In this document: piece after piece, positions 7,297-14,384 of the stretch | Numbering within the stretch: the first letter of the stretch is position 1 | How the letters are laid out: the number at the start of each line of letters is the position of its first letter | IMG/VR virus record: IMGVR_UViG_3300035670_000960 | Span: 1-30,072 of that record | Strand: one strand, 5' to 3' | Source of the DNA: a virus | DNA: 30,072 bases | Notes under the pieces: generated by a model | The model's database searches: none | Told to the model about the DNA's origin: nothing | Seen by the model: the letters and a program-made list of their open reading frames with translations, nothing else | Translations under genes and position numbers: made by a program

Positions 7297-8669
7297 GTAA
7301 GATCACCAACGTCCGTTTGCCTAACGCGGCGACCGCCGGGTACAGCGCGGGGCAGTTCGACCAGCTTGTCCGATCGCTCGAGCAGGTTATTTTTCAGCTC
7401 AACAACACCTACACGCCCGTTGTTTCGGAAAATACGGCTGGCGCGTTGAGTTGGTTCGAGAGCCGTGGAGAATCAGAAGTGAACTCTAGTTTCAGTGCAA
7501 CCTCCTTTGACTCTTTCGGCCGTTTGCGCGTCGGCAACCCGTACACGTTGTTCGACAGCCAGAACCGGTATCAGAAGGACCCGCAGTTTAGCGAGTCGTT
7601 GTCCGGCTCTGGCACGGCATCGTACGTGGCCAACGAGAGCAGCGTGGACATGAACGTCACGACGGCCTCTGGCGACAAGGTAGTGCGCCAGTCGTTCCGC
7701 GTCTTCCCCTACCAGCCTGGCAAGAGCTTGCTGGTGCTTGCTACGTTTGTGATGAACGCGGGCAAGACCAACCTGCGTCAGCGCGTGGGGTATTTCAACA
7801 CGGACAATGGTGTGTTTTTCCAGGCCAACGGCACAACCAAGTCGTTCGTCCTGCGTACGAATACGTCAGGCACGCCTAGCGATACGCGGACCGTGAACCA
7901 AGCGGATTGGAACGGCGACAAGCTTGACGGGACGGGGCCTTCTGGGATTACGTTGGATGCTGCGAAAGCGCAGATCCTGTGGATGGACTTCGAGTGGCTG
8001 GGCGTAGGCTCGGTGCGTTGCGGCTTTGTGATCAACGGAGTATTTATTCTTTGCCATACGTTCAACAACGCGAACGACATTGACAAGGTTTACATGACGA
8101 CGGCCATCCTGCCGGTGCGTTATGAAATTGAGAACACGGGAGCTACGGCCTCGAGTTCAACGCTGACGCAGATCTGTTCTAGCGTGGTGTCGGAAGGTGG
8201 ATATGAACAAACGGCTGCGCTCACCTGGGCGCGGCAGACAAGCGCCACCGCGGGCATTGGCACCTCCTTCGTGCCCTTGGTTTCGATACAGCTCAAGGCC
8301 GCGAACCTTGGTGCGGTGGTACTGCCTAACACCATCTCCTTCATGCCTACTTCGGCGTCGGACTATTTCGAGGTCGCGTTGATCAAGAATCCGACGCTGA
8401 CGGGCGCTTCATTCACCAGTCTTTCGACCAACGTCAACTACGACATTACGGCCACTGCCTTAACGGGTGGGACAATCGTTAAGTCTGACTTTACGTCCTC
8501 CGGTGTACTCTCCTCTACCGCGATTGCTGATCCAAGTTCATACAACTTTGACCTACAACTTGGCGTTTCCATTAGCGGGACGAGCGATATCTACACCGTG
8601 GCTGCTCGCACCATCTCTGGGACAGGAGACGGTATTGGAGCGCTTTCCTTCTGGGATCTGACGGACTAA
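7293..8669 (+). CDS. virion structural protein, beta-rich
   Basis: A 458-residue protein. The N-terminal 60 residues carry a probable helical virion-binding segment (GQFDQLVRSLEQVIFQLNN). A compact beta-rich domain follows, containing SFDSFGRLRVGNPYTLFDSQ and later LWMDFEWLGVGSVR then CGFVINGVFILCHTF. I recognise the latter combination from tail-associated proteins of marine phages and related elements; a lectin-like or jelly-roll fold is plausible but unproven. It starts in a four-base overlap with the upstream gene without a strong ribosome site, so coupling is likely. Receptor or glycan binding is only inference. Confidence 0.7.
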   Translation: MSKITNVRLPNAATAGYSAGQFDQLVRSLEQVIFQLNNTYTPVVSENTAGALSWFESRGESEVNSSFSATSFDSFGRLRVGNPYTLFDSQNRYQKDPQFSESLSGSGTASYVANESSVDMNVTTASGDKVVRQSFRVFPYQPGKSLLVLATFVMNAGKTNLRQRVGYFNTDNGVFFQANGTTKSFVLRTNTSGTPSDTRTVNQADWNGDKLDGTGPSGITLDAAKAQILWMDFEWLGVGSVRCGFVINGVFILCHTFNNANDIDKVYMTTAILPVRYEIENTGATASSSTLTQICSSVVSEGGYEQTAALTWARQTSATAGIGTSFVPLVSIQLKAANLGAVVLPNTISFMPTSASDYFEVALIKNPTLTGASFTSLSTNVNYDITATALTGGTIVKSDFTSSGVLSSTAIADPSSYNFDLQLGVSISGTSDIYTVAARTISGTGDGIGALSFWDLTD

Positions 8670-8674
8670 CCGAC

Positions 8675-9007
8675 ATGGCCAACAAGTACTTCCGAGACTT
8701 TCTCAGCCCTGCCGCGGCGACGGAGACGACGATCTACACCGTCCCGGCGGCCAACTCGGCGGTACTGCGTTCCTTGCGTGTTACCAATGCGGGTACGGCA
8801 CCGGCCACCGTCACGGTAGCCGAGTACCATTCTGGGGACGTCACGACGCACTACCTGTTGAAGGCCAAGTCGCTGCCTGTGAACACCACGATTGACGTGT
8901 TCAACGGGGTACCTTGTGTGCTTGAGACGGGGGACGCGTTGAAAGTCACTTCGTCCAATGCTTCGGTGCATTTTTACCTCTCCTACATGGAGATTGATCG
9001 GTCGTGA
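8675..9007 (+). CDS. small virion structural protein, beta-sandwich type
   Basis: A 110-residue protein with the pattern IYTVPAANSAVLRSLRVTN followed by alternating hydrophobic strands, ending SVHFYLSYMEID. This resembles short phage structural proteins that I recall with a YTVPA(A/G)xxAxxxSLxVxN motif, probably a single beta-sandwich. It begins 6 bases after the previous stop, with only a weak ribosome site. It is the last gene before a promoter-bearing gap, so it probably closes the left structural operon. Confidence 0.7.
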   Translation: MANKYFRDFLSPAAATETTIYTVPAANSAVLRSLRVTNAGTAPATVTVAEYHSGDVTTHYLLKAKSLPVNTTIDVFNGVPCVLETGDALKVTSSNASVHFYLSYMEIDRS

Positions 9008-9011
9008 CAAG

Positions 9012-9041
9012 TGGACAAGTTCGGACAACTTGGCACATAAT
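9012..9041 (+). promoter_or_regulatory. candidate sigma70-type promoter with internal inverted repeat
   Basis: TGGACA (9012-9017) and CATAAT (9036-9041) are separated by 18 bases; each hexamer matches the consensus at five of six positions. The inverted repeat CAAGTT-cggac-AACTTG (9016-9032) lies between the two elements, where a repressor would block polymerase. It sits in the only gap of about 100 bases in the virion region and would drive the four large genes that follow. Confidence 0.5.
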
Positions 9042-9115
9042 CCCCCTCCGTACCGCGTCCTTTCCCGGCGCGCGACCCCTTGTTGGGTCATTGGCACAAA
9101 CTGGAAAGGACCCCT

Positions 9116-11377
9116 ATGGAAAATGAAGGCATCATGGGCCTGCCCGCAGGGCAAGCCATGCAAGATCCAAGGCCCACGGACCAGCCGACCTACGTTTCGA
9201 GCGCGGATAGCTATGACGCCGCTCTGACGGCACTGGGCATGTCCTCGGGCGACCCTGCACAGGCAGAGGCCGTCCGTCAGGCGGTCCGCGAAAGCATTGA
9301 CGAGCTTGACCTCAGCCCGACTGAGGTTTCGGCGGTACTTGAGGTCCTCGAGTACATGTCGCAGCGGCCGGATGAGTACCCGGCACTTCGCCAGCGCCTG
9401 ATTGAATCGGGGATGATGGACGAAGATGACCTGCCCGAGGCGTACGATCCGACGTTCCTCGGCATTGCCATCATGGCACTGAACGAATACCAGATGGCCG
9501 GCGCGCAGGGCGCGCAGGCGCCGATGCAGATGGCCCCGACTGTCGAAGGCCTTGAGCCGTTGGCCATGGCCAAAGGTGGGCTAGCCGATGTAGCGCAGTA
9601 CCTGGCCTCTCAGGGCCGCAACGGTGACTCGATCTTGGCGCACATCACGCCGTCGGAAGCCCGTTTGCTGAAGTCGATGGGCGGATCCGGGACGATCAAC
9701 CCGCAGACGGGGTTGCCTGAGTTCTTCTTGAAGAAGCTCTTCAAGAAGGTCAAGAGCGCCGTTAAGAAGGTACTGAAGAACCCGATCGTACGGATGGTGG
9801 CCACCGTTGCGTTGGCCACGGTCCTCGGACCTGCGGCCGCGGCGGTAACAGGTGGCCTTGGGATGTCTACTGCTGCCGCTACGGCACTGGCCTCCACGGC
9901 TGCCTCTGCGGGCGTCTCCGCGATGGCTGGCGAGAAGCTCAACGCCAAGAGCCTTTTGATCAACGCGGCGACAAGTTACTTCGGCGCGGGTGGCACGGTC
10001 GGCGGCGTCAATCCTGTTTCAAGCATCGCGAAGTATGCAGGCAAGCTTCCTGGCGTGACCGAAGGGGGCAAGGTCGCACAAGGTATTGGCGCGGGCTTGA
10101 CGAGTGCTGCGGTCGGCAAGGCCGCGGGCATGAGCACGCAAGAGGCGCTTGGAATGGGGCTTCAGACGGGCATCCAAGCCGGCATTGCTTACAAGCCGCA
10201 GGCACAGCCTGGAACAGCGGGCACCCCAGCCAATCAGGCTGCTGGGGATAAACCAAACTGGGCAAAGTCGGATAGTGAGCTTCTTTCACAGGGCTACAAG
10301 CCTGATGATATTGCTTTAATTCGCGCAAACAGCCCTTCTGCTCAAACCTCAGTACCCGCAGCAGGATCGCCTGCTTCTATGACGGATGCTCAGTTGTTCG
10401 GCATGGGCTACCAGCCTGACGAATTTGCTGCCGTTCGTGCAGCGGCGGCACCTTCCGCGGCTCCTGCGGGCAGTGCCTTTAGCCGTCCCCTTGACTACCT
10501 CAAGTCTCTTGCTCCGGGCGGAGAAGCGCCGTCGTTTGATAAGTTCAAAAATGCATTTTTGGTCAATCCTACTGCCAAAGAAGGCACACTTGCCCGATAC
10601 GTGCCGGGCGTCGCAACGGCGCTCACCGTCTCTGGCCTGGCTGGCGGCTTCCAAGCAGGAAAGGCTGACGAAAACCCGCTTTTCAACCGGGACTACACGG
10701 GCCGCGACTACATGCGGGACAACCCGGAGCAGTTCAAAGGTGGCTTGGCGCCTTACAATCCCACGCAGAACCCCTACAACCCGATTGTCCCAACCCCGGC
10801 CTATGGGTCAGAGCAGCCGTCGGGTCCGGCGGGCGTGTTGCCGCAGAGCCCGATGCCGATCTACATGGCCCCGGCTTCTTCCCCGACCAACATGCCGGGC
10901 GGCGTTCCGCAGCCCTATAACGTCTCGGGGATGTACGGCGTCCCGCTGTTGTATGGCAATCCGGCTCGCCCGGCGGGGTATGCGCAGGGCGGCCAGGTCA
11001 ACAGCCGGCTTCGGCAGGCTATCGCAGACCCGCGTCAGGTAGCGCAGACGGAAGGGCTGCTTTACAGCGGTCCCCAGGCCGCGCAAGCCGCAGGGCAGGC
11101 GATCCAGGCTCTGAACAACCGGCCTCCGCAACGTGGAATGGCCCCGCAAGGGCTGAAACACGGCGGCCAGCCAGAGCATTTCCCGCGTAAGACGGGTCCG
11201 ATCAACGGTCCTGGCACCGGAACGTCGGATTCCATCCCGGCGATGCTGTCGGACGGGGAGTTTGTCTTTACTGCACGGGCTGTTCGCAACGCGGGCGGCG
11301 GAAGTCGACGAAAAGGTGCGCGCCGGATGTACAAATTGATGAAAATGCTGGAAGGCGGCAAGGTCGAGGGCAAGTAA
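9116..11377 (+). CDS. large virion protein, candidate internal/ejection protein
   Basis: A 753-residue protein. The ATG at 9116 is chosen because AAAGGA (9105-9110) lies 5 bases upstream; a TTG 36 bases earlier has none. The order is an acidic helical N-terminus (about 30-130), then GDSILAHITPSEARLLKSMGG, a very basic stretch FFLKKLFKKVKSAVKKVLK from residue 203 running into a hydrophobic Ala-rich segment to about 245. Two copies of a GYxPDxxAxxRA motif follow (about 385-405 and 423-443), then a Pro/Tyr-rich zone. The end is TSDSIPAMLSDGEFVFTARAV then a basic tail, which I recognise from many phage virion proteins. The basic-hydrophobic pair suggests membrane interaction during DNA entry (inference). 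The next gene begins directly after its stop. Confidence 0.75.
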   Translation: MENEGIMGLPAGQAMQDPRPTDQPTYVSSADSYDAALTALGMSSGDPAQAEAVRQAVRESIDELDLSPTEVSAVLEVLEYMSQRPDEYPALRQRLIESGMMDEDDLPEAYDPTFLGIAIMALNEYQMAGAQGAQAPMQMAPTVEGLEPLAMAKGGLADVAQYLASQGRNGDSILAHITPSEARLLKSMGGSGTINPQTGLPEFFLKKLFKKVKSAVKKVLKNPIVRMVATVALATVLGPAAAAVTGGLGMSTAAATALASTAASAGVSAMAGEKLNAKSLLINAATSYFGAGGTVGGVNPVSSIAKYAGKLPGVTEGGKVAQGIGAGLTSAAVGKAAGMSTQEALGMGLQTGIQAGIAYKPQAQPGTAGTPANQAAGDKPNWAKSDSELLSQGYKPDDIALIRANSPSAQTSVPAAGSPASMTDAQLFGMGYQPDEFAAVRAAAAPSAAPAGSAFSRPLDYLKSLAPGGEAPSFDKFKNAFLVNPTAKEGTLARYVPGVATALTVSGLAGGFQAGKADENPLFNRDYTGRDYMRDNPEQFKGGLAPYNPTQNPYNPIVPTPAYGSEQPSGPAGVLPQSPMPIYMAPASSPTNMPGGVPQPYNVSGMYGVPLLYGNPARPAGYAQGGQVNSRLRQAIADPRQVAQTEGLLYSGPQAAQAAGQAIQALNNRPPQRGMAPQGLKHGGQPEHFPRKTGPINGPGTGTSDSIPAMLSDGEFVFTARAVRNAGGGSRRKGARRMYKLMKMLEGGKVEGK

Positions 11378-14374
11378 ATGGCAACAGATACGTCAATCCA
11401 GCAGCAAATTGTCCGCGAAGCCCCGGAAATCGAGGCCAAAAAGCTCAAACTGCTTGAAGAGGCGCAAAAACTTGCTTTTCAACCCGGGTTTGCTGAACAA
11501 ATCCCCGGTTATCAGGTTGCGGGCTTCTCTCCGGCCCAACAGGCGGCGATGCGTGCTGCAGAGCAGCAGGGAATTGGTGCATTTCAGCCTTATGTAACGG
11601 CGGCAAACCAAGGAATGGCCGGCGGCATGGGCATGACCCGTGAGGCGGCGGACGTTCTTCGTGGCGCAGACACTCGTGGGCAGTTTACCGATGCACAGGC
11701 CGCAATGCGGCAGGCGGGCGCTGCGGCGGCGGGTATCAGCGGCGGCATCAACCAGATCAACACCGGCCTTGGCTACATGGACCTGGCCGGCCAGCGTGCG
11801 CTTCAGGCGGATACGACCGGCCGTTTTGGTGGGGCCTACCAGGACATCGGCACGGGCATCAACGCTCTTGCAACTTCTCAGAACATGGCCGCCCGCGCTT
11901 CGCAGGCGGATCTCACGCCGGCAACTGCCGCGATCGGTCAGGGCATGCGCGGCATCTCCGATGCCCAGAGCATGGCCGCCCGCGCTGCGGGCGCGGACTT
12001 CTCTGGTTCGCAGGGGCTTCTTCAGAACGCTGCCCAACGCGCCGCGGGAGCCGCGGGCGTGCCGCAGATGGCGGGCGCGCAGCAAGCCGTTTCGCAGGGC
12101 CTCGGCACTGGCCAGCAAGCCATTACCATGGCGCAGCTCGCTGCACAACAGCCGGGGTTTGGCGCTGCGCAGCAGGCGCTTGGCGCGGCGATGGGCGCTG
12201 CCGGACAGGCCGGGCCGTCCAACTTTGGCGCCGAGGTCGCACGTCTCCAGGGCGCAGGGTATACCGCGGCAGATGCCTCACGGCTCGCGGCCCAAGCAAC
12301 ACAGCAGCCGGGGTTTGGTCAAGCAATCGGCCAGGGCCAACAGGCCATTGCGATGGCGCAGCAGGCGGCCGCGCAGCCTGCCATTCAACAAGGAATTAGT
12401 GCACTTTTTCAAGGCGCACAGCAGGCTCAGACAGCAACGGGGCAGCCGGGGTTTGAACGTGGAATCGCTGGGCTGTATGGGGCAGCCGCGCAAGGCGCTG
12501 CGGCAACGGGGCAGCCGGGGTTCCAGCAGGGCGTAGGCACCGCACTCGGTGCCGCCGAACAGGCGCGACAGGCCGCGCAACAGCCGGGTTTTGCCGCGGC
12601 GCAGGGTACGTTGGCGCAGGGCATCGGCACGATCGGCGGTGCGACGCAGGGGTTCCAGCCGGGTGCCGCAACACAGGCGTTCATGGATCCGTATCGCCAA
12701 CAGGTGATCGACGAAGCCATGAAGCAGATCAACCGGCAGGGCACGATTGCCCAGCAGGGGCTGTCCGCTCAGGCGGTACGTGCGGGCGCGTTCGGTGGGG
12801 AGCGCGAAGGCGTACAGCGTGCCGAAATGCAGCGCGGGCTGCTTGAGCAGAAGTCAAACACGATTGCCAACCTGCTCAGTCAAGGCTACTCACAGGCGCA
12901 GGCCAATGCGATGGCGAGCTTTGAGCAGCAACAGCAGCGTCAAATGGCGGCGGGGCAGAACATTGGTCAACTCGGCACCCAACAGGCGGCGGTCGCCGCC
13001 CAGCAAGCCGGGCTGAGTCAGCAGGCGGCCCAGCAGTTAGCACAAGCCGGTCAGCTTCAGACGTCTGTCGCGGGGCAGCAAGCGGGGCTTGGTTTGCAGG
13101 CAGCAGGGATGCAACAGGCCGCTGCACAGGGCGACATTGCCGCCGCAGCGCAGCGCGCGGGGCTCGGGCAACAGGCCGCGCAGATGATGCAAGCGGCAGG
13201 CACCGGGGCTATCAGTGCTGGGACACAGCAAGCGCAGCTCGGGCAGGAAGCCGCACGGCTCGCGGCCCAGCAAGCAGGACTCCAGGGACAACTTACTGGA
13301 CAGCAAGCGCAGCTTCAATTGCAAGCTGCCCAGCAGCGTTTTCAGCAGGCAGGGTTTGACGCAAACACTGCAATGCAAATGGCGCAGCTCGAACAAACCC
13401 GACAGCAGCAAGCTGCGCAACAGGCCGGGCTGTATCAAGGGATTGGGGGTCTTCAAGGCCAGCTTGCTGGACAACAAGCGCAACTTGGGCAAACGGCCGC
13501 ACAACTTGCCGCACAGCAGGCAGGCCTTGGTGTACAAGCCGGCCAGGCCATGGGTTCGCTCGAGGCGCAGCGCGCAGCGGCCGAACAGGCGGCAGCAGGG
13601 CAGATCGCCAACATCGGCCAGACGGTCGGGCAGCAGGCCGCCCAGCAGGCGCAGCTCGGTCAATCGGCCGCGGGGCTGTATGGCAACCTCTCGCAGCAGC
13701 AGATTGCCGCGGGCCAGGGCCTTGGTCAGCTCGGCGTAGAGCAGGCTCGTTTGGGCCAGTCCGCTGCGGGCTTGTACCAGCAGGCCGCGCAGGGCTACGG
13801 TAACCTTGCCTCCCAGCAGGGCGCGCTCGCCGGGCAAGAGTCGAACATTCAACAAAACGTCTCCAACCTGCTCATGCAGCAAGGCGCGGGGCGCACGAAT
13901 GCTGCCCAGGCACTTGCCGGCATCTACGGGCAGCAGTCGGGGCAGTTCCAGAACATTGCGCAGGGGATTGGCTCGCTCGCGGGGCAGCAGTTTGGCATCG
14001 GCCAGCAGACGGCGCAGGGCCTTGGTCAGTTTGGCCAACAGTACGGCCAGCAGGGCCTGCAGCAGCTCGGCATCGGCCAGGCCGCGCAGGGCATGCAGCA
14101 GTCCGACATCAACTTCCTCTACAACGTCGGTCAGGCGCAGCAGGCATTCAACCAGCAGGCCCTCGATGCGCAGCGTGCGACGCAGATGCAGCGCCTGTAT
14201 GCTCCGTACCAGCAGGCAGCGTTCCTCTCCGACATCTACCGTGGCGCTCCGTCCACGCAGATGGCGACGACAGCGGTCAGCCAGCCTTCGGCAAGCCCGT
14301 TCCAGCAGGCGGCGGGTATCGGATTGGCGGGATTGACAGCGGCCGCGGGCGCAAAAACAGCCGGATTGTTCTAA
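11378..14374 (+). CDS. Gln/Ala/Gly-rich repetitive virion protein, candidate internal/ejection or tape-measure-like protein
   Basis: A 998-residue, extremely Gln-, Ala- and Gly-rich protein. Residues 1-60 have IPGYQVAGFSPAQ. Residues 310-424 are five 23-residue units starting QPGF (one QPAI). A conserved-looking block (AFMDPYRQQVIDEAM, then AVRAGAFGGEREG, about 430-480) follows. Residues about 544-720 repeat (Q)A(G/Q)L units with helical spacing. The C-terminus (NVGQAQQAFNQQALDAQRA, later FLSDIYRGAPSTQM) is again non-repetitive. The non-repetitive blocks resemble proteins I recall from environmental phages. Little charge and high Ala/Gln favour long helices or a rod. It begins immediately after the previous stop (TAAATG). 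A tape-measure or ejection-channel role is inferred from size, composition and neighbours. Confidence 0.75.
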   Translation: MATDTSIQQQIVREAPEIEAKKLKLLEEAQKLAFQPGFAEQIPGYQVAGFSPAQQAAMRAAEQQGIGAFQPYVTAANQGMAGGMGMTREAADVLRGADTRGQFTDAQAAMRQAGAAAAGISGGINQINTGLGYMDLAGQRALQADTTGRFGGAYQDIGTGINALATSQNMAARASQADLTPATAAIGQGMRGISDAQSMAARAAGADFSGSQGLLQNAAQRAAGAAGVPQMAGAQQAVSQGLGTGQQAITMAQLAAQQPGFGAAQQALGAAMGAAGQAGPSNFGAEVARLQGAGYTAADASRLAAQATQQPGFGQAIGQGQQAIAMAQQAAAQPAIQQGISALFQGAQQAQTATGQPGFERGIAGLYGAAAQGAAATGQPGFQQGVGTALGAAEQARQAAQQPGFAAAQGTLAQGIGTIGGATQGFQPGAATQAFMDPYRQQVIDEAMKQINRQGTIAQQGLSAQAVRAGAFGGEREGVQRAEMQRGLLEQKSNTIANLLSQGYSQAQANAMASFEQQQQRQMAAGQNIGQLGTQQAAVAAQQAGLSQQAAQQLAQAGQLQTSVAGQQAGLGLQAAGMQQAAAQGDIAAAAQRAGLGQQAAQMMQAAGTGAISAGTQQAQLGQEAARLAAQQAGLQGQLTGQQAQLQLQAAQQRFQQAGFDANTAMQMAQLEQTRQQQAAQQAGLYQGIGGLQGQLAGQQAQLGQTAAQLAAQQAGLGVQAGQAMGSLEAQRAAAEQAAAGQIANIGQTVGQQAAQQAQLGQSAAGLYGNLSQQQIAAGQGLGQLGVEQARLGQSAAGLYQQAAQGYGNLASQQGALAGQESNIQQNVSNLLMQQGAGRTNAAQALAGIYGQQSGQFQNIAQGIGSLAGQQFGIGQQTAQGLGQFGQQYGQQGLQQLGIGQAAQGMQQSDINFLYNVGQAQQAFNQQALDAQRATQMQRLYAPYQQAAFLSDIYRGAPSTQMATTAVSQPSASPFQQAAGIGLAGLTAAAGAKTAGLF
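12305..12649 (+). repeat. 69-bp coding repeat array (23-residue QPGF units)
   Basis: Five in-frame units of exactly 69 bases begin at 12305, 12374, 12443, 12512 and 12581. Four start with cagccgggg/t coding QPGF; the second is a diverged QPAI unit. A further, irregularly spaced QPGF copy lies near 12150. Confidence 0.85.
13007..13528 (+). repeat. helical repeat zone with 7/11-residue spacing
   Basis: Triplets AGL, AQL or AGF, mostly preceded by QQ, occur at residues 544, 569, 594, 619, 633, 644, 658, 683, 701 and 715. The spacings are 25, 25, 25, 14, 11, 14, 25, 18 and 14 residues, each a sum of 7s and 11s. This is the signature of heptad/hendecad helical repeats. Confidence 0.8.
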
Positions 14375-14384
14375 GGGACCAACC

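Noticed and set aside
9074-9089. Terminator after the left structural operon (GACCC, 6-base loop, GGGTC)
   Set aside because: The stem is only five pairs and no T run follows, so I cannot support a terminator.
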